NCBI GenBank assembly: GCA_029239575.1
Contig: JARBUP010000055.1
Coordinates: 1-13,983, forward strand
DNA: 13,983 bases
Source: Bacillota bacterium
GTDB lineage: Bacteria; Bacillota; Clostridia; Tissierellales; Sedimentibacteraceae
Direction of reading: 5' to 3'
Numbering within the stretch: the first letter of the stretch is position 1; each line of letters starts with the position of its first letter. The position numbers and the translations under genes are program-made. Shown piece after piece: positions 8,073 through 13,983 of the stretch. A model generated the notes under the pieces. The model was not told the origin of the DNA. It was given only the letters and a program-made list of their open reading frames with translations, and did no database searches.

Positions 8073-8110
8073 AATGTAAAAGAACCATTATACAATGCAT
8101 CTCTTACATT
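8073..8110 (+). other. imperfect hairpin in the 3' region of the transhydrogenase operon
   Basis: AATGTAA (8073-8079) pairs with TTACATT (8104-8110). After one mismatch, AGA pairs with TCT, and an inner CATT/AATG stem with a 4-base loop continues the structure. There is no T tract behind it, so it is not a terminator in itself. It could stabilise the operon transcript or be part of a small RNA that ends at the terminator at 8179-8212. The rest of 8005-8226 holds nothing else I recognise. Confidence 0.35.
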
Positions 8111-8178
8111 ACAAATTGCGACTCATATACTTACTATGACTCTCAATATATAGGACTGAGTTTTACATTCACTCCAAT

Positions 8179-8212
8179 AAAAAATTCTTTGCTTAAAAGC
8201 AAGGAATTTTTT
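8179..8212 (+). terminator. rho-independent terminator of the transhydrogenase operon
   Basis: A 14-bp stem with one G-T pair: 8179-8192 pairs with 8199-8212 (AATTCTTTGC with GCAAGGAATT at its core), with a 6-base loop and a terminal T run. It is the strongest terminator on this strand and lies 175 bases after the stop codon. Confidence 0.85.
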
Positions 8213-8226
8213 ATTTAATTAATTAT

Positions 8227-8254
8227 TTGAAATTTGTGCAAAATAATATATAAT
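8227..8254 (+). promoter_or_regulatory. sigma-A promoter of the methyltransferase gene
   Basis: TTGAAA (8227-8232), a 16-base spacer and a perfect TATAAT (8249-8254). It starts 15 bases after the preceding terminator and ends 26 bases before the start codon, so the leader is very short. Confidence 0.7.
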
Positions 8255-8280
8255 GAACTTATTAAAATTTTGGAGGAAAA

Positions 8281-8883
8281 ATGGAACAATATTTCACTAA
8301 AAATCCATCCACTGATGCAAAAATATATAAATATGATTGGAATATTGGTCAGGATAGATTTTACTTTAATACAAGCAACAGCGTTTTTTCTAAAAATGGA
8401 TTGGATTTTGGTTCAATGCTTTTAATAGAAACTGTAATAAATGAAAATAAAAATTTCAACGGCAATATATTGGATATGGGTTGTGGCTATGGACCCATTG
8501 GTGTTATTTTAGCTAACCTAATTAAGCAATCAAAAATAACAATGGCTGATGTAAATGAAAGAGCCTTAGAACTTTGTGCAATGAATGCAAAAGAAAACAA
8601 TGTTGAAAATAAAATTAAAATAATAAATTCGTCCGCATATGAAAATATTAATGATAATTATGATATGATTGTTACAAATCCGCCTATTAGAGCAGGCAAA
8701 GAAGTTGTATTTTCATTTTATGATGGAGCATATGAACATTTAAATATCGGCGGAAAACTTTATGTTGTAATTCAAAAAAAACAAGGTGCCGGAAGCACTA
8801 AAGAAAAATTAATAAGTTTGTTTGGAAATTGCGAAGTTGTTGAAAAAAAATCTGGATATTTCATATTTAGATCAGAAAAATAA
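8281..8883 (+). CDS. RsmC-like small-domain class I SAM methyltransferase, 200 aa
   Basis: Predicted methyltransferase of the MTS (methyltransferase small) family, whose members methylate guanine N2 in rRNA. Short Firmicute members such as YbxB are usually annotated as RsmC-like 16S rRNA methyltransferases. Motif I, the AdoMet-binding loop, is LDMGCGYGPIG (64-74). ADVN (89-92) is the acidic end of strand 2. The catalytic motif IV is TNPPIRAGK (132-140), where NPP is typical of exocyclic amine methylation. The length of 200 residues matches the short single-domain form rather than the two-domain E. coli RsmC. The ATG at 8281 follows TTGGAGGAAAA with ideal spacing. It is monocistronic, with its own promoter and a shared terminator. 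The exact target base is not determinable here. Confidence 0.88.
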   Translation: MEQYFTKNPSTDAKIYKYDWNIGQDRFYFNTSNSVFSKNGLDFGSMLLIETVINENKNFNGNILDMGCGYGPIGVILANLIKQSKITMADVNERALELCAMNAKENNVENKIKIINSSAYENINDNYDMIVTNPPIRAGKEVVFSFYDGAYEHLNIGGKLYVVIQKKQGAGSTKEKLISLFGNCEVVEKKSGYFIFRSEK

Positions 8884-8926
8884 AATTAAGGAGGTAACTT
8901 TTAAAAAGGTAACCTCCTTAATTTTA
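8881..8926. terminator. bidirectional terminator between the methyltransferase gene and yihY
   Basis: A 15-bp perfect outer stem (8881-8895 with 8912-8926, core AAGGAGGT/ACCTCCTT), an A-A mismatch and further short pairing inside. It has A/T tracts on both sides, so it can end transcription from either strand. The stem begins within the TAA stop codon of the methyltransferase gene and ends 10 bases before the stop codon of the convergent membrane-protein gene. Confidence 0.85.
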
Positions 8927-8935
8927 TTTATTTAT

Positions 8936-9736
8936 TTATTTTGGTTCTAATGAAGCATTTAGTTCGGCTCCTAATAAAAAAATTGTGCTTGATATGTAAA
9001 TCCAAAGTATGAATACGAAAACACCTGATAAACTTCCATAAATGTTATTAAAATATGAAATGCGTGTGCTTACATATAATGAAAAAATGTACGAACCTAC
9101 AATGCATCCTAATGCAGCAAATGCTGCACCTATGAATGTGTATTTAAAAGTTATTTTTTTATACGGTATAAATTTATATGCTAATGAAAAAGTGATAACT
9201 AAAATGATAAATGGTATTACATATCTTAAAATATTAACAAATCTTAGGACTGAATCTGTAATAACTATATAGTTATTAAAAAAAATTAAAAATTGTCTTC
9301 CTAAAACTATAAATCCAAATACAATTTGCATAGAAATTATAATAAATAGAGAAAAAATTAAACCTTCAAAACGTATCAATATGTAATTTTTATTAATTTT
9401 ACTGTCATAAGCATGATTAATTCCTTTAATAATTCCTACACTTGCAGATGATGCAGACCAGAGAAGTGCAAGGATACTCATGGGCATGTATGAATCATTT
9501 ATTCTGTTTGTAGAGCCATCTATAATATTATAGATAATTTCATAAACATCTATTGGCAGAATTGTTTTTACGGAATTTAATAAATAATAAAAATATGAAG
9601 AATAAAAGCTAAATAAGGTTACAATTAATATAGCAAATGGAAAAATACCTAAAATAACATAATAAGAAAATTGTGCACTAAGAGAAAAAACATCATCTTT
9701 ATAAATTTTAATAAGAATATTTTTAATTTTTTTCAC
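8936..9736 (-). CDS. YihY/virulence factor BrkB family membrane protein, 266 aa
   Basis: Integral membrane protein of the YihY/BrkB family, known from sequence but without a settled function. The old RNase BN label for this family is wrong. About six hydrophobic segments are visible, roughly at residues 24-48, 84-104, 125-150, 165-190, 197-222 and 232-258. Family hallmarks are present: FSYYVILGIFPFAI near the N-terminus, LLWSASSASVGIIKGINHAY in the middle, and a C-terminal block with YGSLSGVFVFILWIY followed by LLGAELNASLE. Translation starts at GTG (9736-9734), 6 bases after AGAGG. An ATG overlapping this GTG is followed at once by a stop in its own frame and cannot be the start. It is a single gene, divergent from hbd and convergent with the methyltransferase gene. 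Confidence 0.88.
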   Translation of the reverse strand: MKKIKNILIKIYKDDVFSLSAQFSYYVILGIFPFAILIVTLFSFYSSYFYYLLNSVKTILPIDVYEIIYNIIDGSTNRINDSYMPMSILALLWSASSASVGIIKGINHAYDSKINKNYILIRFEGLIFSLFIIISMQIVFGFIVLGRQFLIFFNNYIVITDSVLRFVNILRYVIPFIILVITFSLAYKFIPYKKITFKYTFIGAAFAALGCIVGSYIFSLYVSTRISYFNNIYGSLSGVFVFILWIYISSTIFLLGAELNASLEPK

Positions 9737-9787
9737 ATAACACCTCTAATTTCATAATTAACTAATGAATTTATTATTTACAATATA

Positions 9788-9817
9788 ATATTATTTATTA
9801 AACAACAAATATGTAAA
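9788..9817 (-). promoter_or_regulatory. candidate promoter of the yihY-family gene
   Basis: On the minus strand TTTACA (9817-9812), an 18-base spacer and TAATAT (9793-9788) form a plausible sigma-A promoter about 52 bases before the GTG start. The region is very AT-rich, so other pairings are possible. Confidence 0.35.
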
Positions 9818-9822
9818 ATCAT

Positions 9823-9840
9823 ATGTTAAATTTTTATCAA
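9823..9840. promoter_or_regulatory. Rex-like operator upstream of hbd
   Basis: ATGTTAA-ATTT-TTATCAA matches the clostridial Rex consensus TTGTTAA-N4-TTAACAA at 12 of 14 defined positions. Its right end lies 17 bases before the -35 box of the hbd promoter. Rex is the NADH/NAD+ redox sensor, and in clostridia it is known to control butyryl-CoA synthesis genes including hbd. The site also lies just upstream of the candidate divergent yihY promoter. Confidence 0.5.
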
Positions 9841-9857
9841 GTATATTACATTTCTAC

Positions 9858-9886
9858 TTGATTATTTTGAAAACGTATATTATAAT
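9858..9886 (+). promoter_or_regulatory. sigma-A promoter of hbd
   Basis: TTGATT (9858-9863), a 17-base spacer and a perfect TATAAT (9881-9886). Predicted start of transcription is near 9893, giving a leader of about 60 bases with no evident structure. Confidence 0.7.
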
Positions 9887-9954
9887 TAAGGAATGTTTAT
9901 TTTAATGTATATGTATATGACATTAATTTATAATACAAAAAGGGAGGCAATAAA

Positions 9955-10809
9955 ATGGAAATTAAAAAGGTATGTGTAGTTGGAACAGGAACAATGGGTA
10001 TAGGCATAGCTCAAACTTTTGCTCAAGCTGGAATTAAGGTAATATTTAAAGGCAGAGATGAAAAAAAATGTGATGCTGTTTTAGGTAATATTGCTAAAAG
10101 CCTTGATAAAATGGTTGCAAGAGGAAAAATGGAACAAGCTAAAAGAGATGAGACATTGGAAAATATAACAATGACTGTATCTTATGATGATTGCAAAGAG
10201 GCTGACTTGTTTGTTGAAGTTGTAGCTGAAACTATGAGTTTAAAACATGCTATTTTTGCTGATATAGAAAATGTTGCAAAAGATGATGCAATATTAGCTA
10301 CAAATACTTCTTCTTTATCTATAACAGAAGTTGCTGCAGGTACCAAAAATCCTTCAAGAGTAATAGGTATGCATTTTTTCAATCCCGTTCCTGCTATGAA
10401 ACTTGTTGAAATAATAAAAGGACAACTTACTACAGATGAAATTCATGAATCAATTATAGCATTAGCTAATAATATAGGTAAAACTCCTGTTACTATTAAT
10501 GAAGCACCAGGGTTTGTTGTAAATAGAATTCTTATTCCATTAGTAAATGAAGGCGTAGGAATTTTAGCTGATGGAGTAGCAACAAAGGAAGAAATTGATG
10601 CTGCAATGAAATTAGGAGCTAACCATCCTATGGGACCATTAGAATTAGGTGATTTAATTGGTCTTGATGTTTGTTTAGCTATTATGGAAGTTTTATATAG
10701 TGAATTTGGTGATTCTAAATATAGACCTCATCCACTTTTGAAAAAAATGGTTCGTGCTAATTTACTTGGAAGAAAAACAGGTAAAGGGTTCTACGATTAT
10801 TCAAAATAA
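9955..10809 (+). CDS. hbd: 3-hydroxybutyryl-CoA dehydrogenase, 284 aa
   Basis: Cytoplasmic enzyme that interconverts acetoacetyl-CoA and 3-hydroxybutyryl-CoA in butyrate formation or acyl-CoA turnover. The length and sequence match clostridial Hbd throughout, including the C-terminal GANHPMGPLELGD and GRKTGKGFYDYSK blocks. Catalytic residues by family alignment are Ser119 (NTSS), His140 (HFFNP), Glu152 and Asn190 (VVNR). The Rossmann loop is GTGTMG (10-15). At the end of the second strand, where NAD-dependent homologues have Asp, the sequence reads FKGRDEKK (31-38), so Gly33-Arg34 could favour NADP(H). This is inference. It has an AGGGAGG site 6-7 bases before the ATG. It stands alone: no thiolase, crotonase, bcd or etf gene adjoins it here, although these often cluster with hbd in clostridia. 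Confidence 0.95.
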   Translation: MEIKKVCVVGTGTMGIGIAQTFAQAGIKVIFKGRDEKKCDAVLGNIAKSLDKMVARGKMEQAKRDETLENITMTVSYDDCKEADLFVEVVAETMSLKHAIFADIENVAKDDAILATNTSSLSITEVAAGTKNPSRVIGMHFFNPVPAMKLVEIIKGQLTTDEIHESIIALANNIGKTPVTINEAPGFVVNRILIPLVNEGVGILADGVATKEEIDAAMKLGANHPMGPLELGDLIGLDVCLAIMEVLYSEFGDSKYRPHPLLKKMVRANLLGRKTGKGFYDYSK

Positions 10810-10832
10810 AATAAATTTTATAAATAATATAA

Positions 10833-10859
10833 AAGGCTGAAAATCTCAATTTCAGCCTT
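10833..10859. terminator. bidirectional terminator between hbd and aroK
   Basis: A 10-bp perfect stem, AAGGCTGAAA (10833-10842) with TTTCAGCCTT (10850-10859), and a 7-base loop. It is flanked by AAAA on the left, giving a T tract on the minus strand, so it works best as the end of the aro operon. It also lies 23 bases after the hbd stop and probably serves both. Confidence 0.8.
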
Positions 10860-10865
10860 CTTTAC

Positions 10866-11372
10866 TTAAATTTCATCAACCATTTTCAATTGTTCAATAA
10901 TTTTATCTAAAGTATCTGATATTTTTCCTGTGTTTTCAATTTCTATATCACAGTATTGTTTATATAAATCAATTCTTTCATTATATAGGTTATAAATTTT
11001 TTCTTTTTCACCTGTAAGAAGAGGACGTGAATCTATATCGATGTCTTTAATAATATTCTCAATAGGCCTGTTTATAAAAATTATTATCGAATTTTCTTTT
11101 AAATAATCAATATTTTCTTTTCTTTTTACTATGCCTCCACCAGTTGCAATTACATGGGAGTTTAATTTACTTAAATCTTTTGAACATCTTGTTTCAACAT
11201 CTCTAAAGCAATTTTCACTGATAGCAAACATTTCGTGTATCGTTTTATTTTCATCCTGTTCTATATAATAATCCATATCTATAAAATTCATGAATAGTTT
11301 TTTTGAAAGCATATCCCCAAAAGTACTTTTTCCACTTCCAGGCATACCTATTATTACTTTATTTTTTTTCAT
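10866..11372 (-). CDS. aroK: shikimate kinase, 168 aa
   Basis: Phosphorylates shikimate at the 3-hydroxyl with ATP, the fifth step of the shikimate pathway, in the cytoplasm. The Walker A motif is GMPGSGKS (9-16). Shikimate-binding residues by family are Asp34 (DMD, 32-34), Arg57 (CFRDVE) and the GGG at 78-80. The lid Arg116 is in SRPLL, and Arg133 (NERIDLY) is the conserved late Arg. The length is typical for the single-domain enzyme. The ATG follows AGAGGTGACCTG, a good site, 12 bases after the chorismate mutase stop. It is the last gene of the aromatic operon, directly before the terminator. Its phosphorylated product is the substrate of the broken AroA upstream in the same transcript. Confidence 0.94.
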   Translation of the reverse strand: MKKNKVIIGMPGSGKSTFGDMLSKKLFMNFIDMDYYIEQDENKTIHEMFAISENCFRDVETRCSKDLSKLNSHVIATGGGIVKRKENIDYLKENSIIIFINRPIENIIKDIDIDSRPLLTGEKEKIYNLYNERIDLYKQYCDIEIENTGKISDTLDKIIEQLKMVDEI

Positions 11373-11384
11373 CAGGTCACCTCT

Positions 11385-11663
11385 TTATATTTCATTTTTC
11401 TGGATTTCTTTGCAATTGTTCATGATTTCTTCATAAATTTTTTGTAGATAATTTCCGAATTTACTATCTTCAAGCATATCCATACATTTTTCAATTACGA
11501 TTTTTTCTCTTTCATCATCAAATATGGGAATATTATTATTCTTTTTGTATTGCCCAACTTTTAAAGTTAAGTTAAATCTTTTCTCAAGAAGCTGAACTAT
11601 TTCTTCATCAACTTCCGAGATACTATCTCTTATTTCACTTAAATTTAATTTTAAATTTTCCAT
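11385..11663 (-). CDS. free-standing AroQ-type chorismate mutase, 92 aa
   Basis: Rearranges chorismate to prephenate, the first committed step to phenylalanine and tyrosine. It is an all-helical AroQ domain with the active-site set in the expected places: Arg12, Arg29, Lys40, Asp49 and Arg52 (spacing as in the E. coli mutase domain). It is a single domain. No prephenate dehydratase or dehydrogenase part is fused to it, and the reading frame ends normally. The ATG lies inside the last codons of aroC (13-base overlap) and follows AAGGAG by 8 bases, so it is translationally coupled to aroC. The position between aroC and aroK fits a clostridial aromatic operon. Confidence 0.88.
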   Translation of the reverse strand: MENLKLNLSEIRDSISEVDEEIVQLLEKRFNLTLKVGQYKKNNNIPIFDDEREKIVIEKCMDMLEDSKFGNYLQKIYEEIMNNCKEIQKNEI

Positions 11664-12754
11664 AATAATTCTCCTTCTCTTTCTAATATTAAATCAAGTA
11701 ATGTTAATGCAGCAGCACCTTCTATAACAGGCAATGCCCTTTGTACTATGCATGGGTCATGTCTTCCTTTTATTTGAAGTTCAGAATTTTCCATATTTGA
11801 AATATTAACTGTATTTTGTAATTTTGAAATAGAAGGAGTTGGTTTAATAGCTGTTCTAAAAATTATCGGCATTCCGTTCGTAATACCTCCAATTATTCCA
11901 CCATTATTATTGCTTTTAGTTAAAACTTTTTCGTTTTCTACATAATATGAATCATTTGCAGTTGAACCTTTCATACTGGAAATATTAAACCCTTCACCAA
12001 ATTCAATTCCTTTTACTGAAGGTATTGAAAAAATCATTTGGGATAAACGACTTTCTACGGAATCGAAAAATGGCTCACCATATCCTGCTTCTAAATTAAT
12101 TATAAAGCTTTCTACAATTCCTCCAACTGAATCTAAATTTTCTTTAGCATTAAGGATTTCTGCTTGCATTTCCGCTGACTTTTCTAAAGTCAAAACAGGA
12201 AAGTCCATATTTTTTAAATTATTTAGAGAATTTTCATTTATATTTTTTAGTTGTGCATCATCTTCCACATTATAAATTGATTTTATTCTGCTCCCAATAT
12301 GAATGTTTTTATATTTTTGCAGAATTTGCATTGCAATAGCACCAGCAAATAGCAGTGGAGCTGTTATTCTTCCTGAAAAATGGCCACCTCCTCTGTAATC
12401 ATTACATGCCTGATATTTAACATATGCAGGATAATCGCTGTGTCCAGGTCGCATATTATCTTTTAATATGCTATAATCTTTTGAACTCGTATCTTCATTA
12501 TATATAATTGCACATAGTGGAGCACCTGTTGTTTTACCGTTGAAGTAACCGCTTATAATTTTAGGTAAATCACTTTCATTTCTTGTAGTGGATAATTTAT
12601 TTTTCCCAGGAGCTCGCCTTATCATTTGTTTATTAATATATTGCAAATCAAGTTGTATTCCTGGAGGTAAATTATCTATGACAACTCCAATTGCTTCTCC
12701 GTGGGATTCTCCAAAAATACTTAATTTTATTTTATTTCCCCAAATCGAGCTCAT
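11651..12754 (-). CDS. aroC: chorismate synthase, 367 aa
   Basis: Converts 5-enolpyruvylshikimate-3-phosphate to chorismate using reduced FMN, the last step of the shikimate pathway. All three family signatures are visible: GESHGEAIGVVIDNLPPG near the N-terminus with His18, RPGHSDYPAYVKY with His105 followed by DYRGGGHFSGR (119-129), and RHDPC near the C-terminus containing the conserved Asp. The Arg-rich FMN/substrate loop RRAPGKNKLSTTR is also present. The length is normal. Its AGGAGG site and start codon lie inside the 3' end of the aroA reading frame (23-base overlap), so translation was evidently coupled to aroA. With the aroA frame broken, upstream ribosomes stop 166 bases early and initiation must rest on this site alone. 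Confidence 0.95.
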   Translation of the reverse strand: MSSIWGNKIKLSIFGESHGEAIGVVIDNLPPGIQLDLQYINKQMIRRAPGKNKLSTTRNESDLPKIISGYFNGKTTGAPLCAIIYNEDTSSKDYSILKDNMRPGHSDYPAYVKYQACNDYRGGGHFSGRITAPLLFAGAIAMQILQKYKNIHIGSRIKSIYNVEDDAQLKNINENSLNNLKNMDFPVLTLEKSAEMQAEILNAKENLDSVGGIVESFIINLEAGYGEPFFDSVESRLSQMIFSIPSVKGIEFGEGFNISSMKGSTANDSYYVENEKVLTKSNNNGGIIGGITNGMPIIFRTAIKPTPSISKLQNTVNISNMENSELQIKGRHDPCIVQRALPVIEGAAALTLLDLILEREGELLWKI

Positions 12755-13849
12755 TTACAATACCTCCTAATGATTTATAATCATTCCAAAACTCTGGATA
12801 TGATTTATTAACTGACAAATAGTCTTGTAGTATTATTTCGTTTTCGCATTTTGTTGCTGCAATGGCTAATGACATTGCAATTCTGTGATCATTGTGGCTG
12901 TTAACTATTGCATTGCCTTTTAATAAATTTTGGCATTGACTGCTAATATAGGAACTAAATCAGGGATTTGTGAAGCATCTATAACAATTTCATCACTATC
13001 ATTTTTTTCATATTGTTTAATAATGTCTAAAATTTCTTTGTCACCTTGCAGAGAATTTTCATTTAATCCATCACATTCTATGTTATTTCCAATAGAATGT
13101 GAGGTTAAGAAAAATGCACCTTGTGAAAAATCTCCTTCAACAAAATAATTTGATGATTTATAGTTTGAACTACCTTGAATTTTAAATTCTTTATAATCAT
13201 GATTCACAATATTTACACCAAAATGTTTAAGCATATTAATAGTTAAATCCACATAACCAACTGATTGTAGTCTATCGGTAATTTTAATAGTTGAATCATT
13301 TTCAAGTAATGGAAGTGCAAACAAAAGACCTGAAATAAACTGTGAACTTATGCTTCCTGATAATTCATAAATACCGCCTTTTAGTTTGCCACTTACCGAT
13401 AAAGGTAGCTTACCATCATTGTTTTCATAATGGATATTATTTTCTTTAAATATTTTATAAAAAATATCCAAAGGTCTTTCGACTAATTTTCCTTTGCCTG
13501 TAAATGTACAGCTATCAGAGAGAGATAATGCAATAGGTATTAAAAATCTCAAAGTTGATCCAGATTCTCTACAATCTATTGTTGTATCTTTAATTAATTT
13601 GTTATTTCTTTTGATATATAAACAATATGTTTTGTTTGTATTTTCAACTATTTTAATTTCGGTACCAAGATTTCTCATACTCTCAATAGTTGCTTTTATG
13701 TCTTCTGACAATATTACATTATCTACTTTGCTTTCTCCACCATCCATACACAAAGAAGCACAAATAATTGCTCTATGACTCAAACTTTTAGACGGTGGTG
13801 CTGTTATTTTTCCATTTAATTTTGTTGGTATTATTTTAATAGATGTCAT
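12732..13849 (-). pseudogene. aroA: 3-phosphoshikimate 1-carboxyvinyltransferase (EPSP synthase), internally deleted and frameshifted
   Basis: EPSP synthase joins shikimate-3-phosphate and PEP. The 5' part (13849 down to 12920, 309 codons) has Lys21 and Arg26 in PPSKSLSHR, then ESGSTLRFLIP, GKLVERPLD, SSQFISG and QIPDLVPILAVNA. It then runs out of homology and stops after KIY. Directly downstream, in another frame (12932 down to 12732), the reading QNLLKGNAIVNSHNDHRIAMSL and onward to SVNKSYPEFW is the true C-terminus. From the Asp of IPDL to the His of NDHR there are 25 residues against 72 in E. coli AroA, so about 47 codons are missing, including the conserved KESDR-type motif, along with a frame change. 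The product should be inactive. Start ATG 13849 overlaps the upstream stop by four bases (ATGA). A local assembly error is the main alternative. Confidence 0.88.
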
Positions 13850-13983
13850 ATATTCTCCTTTGCAGATATTTCATTATTCCATGATTTTTTTCGCTCTTTG
13901 CTTTTAATAAATTCCAATTTCAAATTTTCAGTATTGTTATTTTCAATAAGCTTTTTCATATTATTTAAATCAGAAATAAAATT
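13846..13983 (-). CDS. tyrA: 3' end of a probable prephenate dehydrogenase (45 codons visible)
   Basis: An open frame enters from the right edge and ends at TGA 13846-13848, overlapping the aroA start by four bases. The 45 visible residues are charged and helical (FISDLNNMKKLIENNN, then IKSKERKKSW). This resembles the C-terminal helix of clostridial prephenate dehydrogenases, and a tyrA-aroA-aroC order is common in this group. No catalytic motif lies inside the window, so the product name rests on this tail and on gene order. Another aromatic-pathway gene cannot be excluded. An AAGGAG site for aroA lies in its last codons. Confidence 0.55.
   Translation of the reverse strand, partial: NFISDLNNMKKLIENNNTENLKLEFIKSKERKKSWNNEISAKENI

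Noticed and set aside
8121..8161. ACTCA/TGAGT inverted repeat
   Set aside because: Five base pairs around a loop of about 30 bases is expected by chance in this AT-rich gap.
8888..8919. AGGAGGT on both strands as ribosome binding sites of small hidden genes
   Set aside because: No start codon with an open frame follows either copy. They are the two arms of the shared terminator stem.
12916..12939. CAATGC direct repeat near the aroA junction as the cause of the deletion
   Set aside because: Both copies are still present about 20 bases apart, whereas a repeat-mediated deletion would leave one copy at the joint.
1..13983. CRISPR arrays, insertion sequences, tRNA or rRNA genes, riboswitches
   Set aside because: No regularly spaced repeats, transposase-like frames, tRNA-like cloverleaf sequences or recognisable riboswitch cores were found on either strand by reading.

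Overview
The window is AT-rich DNA with short intergenic gaps, strong AGGAGG-type ribosome binding sites and A/T-rich codon choice. Its gene content is strictly anaerobic: a flavin/iron-sulfur transhydrogenase-like complex, a clostridial 3-hydroxybutyryl-CoA dehydrogenase, and a clustered shikimate/chorismate operon. All of this points to a low-GC anaerobic Firmicute of the class Clostridia. The genus cannot be fixed from the sequence alone.

Left part (1-2210, + strand): a small exported protein of unknown function (140-613) and an M18 zinc aminopeptidase (701-2113), closed by a hairpin terminator. Centre-left (2231-8212, + strand): a strong extended -10 promoter drives three tightly packed genes, a NuoE-like [2Fe-2S] subunit, a NuoF/HydB-like FMN/NADH subunit, and an 1137-residue fusion. 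The fusion joins a [2Fe-2S] ferredoxin domain, a GltD/NfnB-like FAD-NADPH module, several [4Fe-4S] clusters and a degenerate molybdopterin-oxidoreductase domain. No hydrogenase H-cluster motif and no formate dehydrogenase active-site Cys/Sec is visible. The best reading is an electron-bifurcating NADH/ferredoxin/NADP transhydrogenase of the Sporomusa-type Nfn (Stn) kind. This is the most interesting system in the window. The operon is followed by a 24-bp imperfect tandem repeat, a small hairpin and a strong terminator.

Centre-right (8227-10859): a small-domain RsmC-like rRNA methyltransferase (+) converges on a YihY/BrkB membrane protein (-) over a shared terminator. Divergent from yihY is hbd (+), with a clear promoter preceded by a Rex-like 18-bp operator. 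The Hbd cofactor loop has Gly-Arg where NAD-dependent homologues carry Asp, so NADPH use is possible and could tie it to the transhydrogenase upstream.

Right part (10866-13983, - strand): an aromatic amino acid operon transcribed right to left: end of a probable tyrA, aroA, aroC, a free-standing AroQ-type chorismate mutase, and aroK. The genes overlap or nearly touch. aroA is broken: about 47 codons, including the conserved KESDR-region segment, are missing, and the reading frame changes at the same point. The four other genes look intact over the parts visible. Either the strain has recently lost EPSP synthase or the assembly has a local error.
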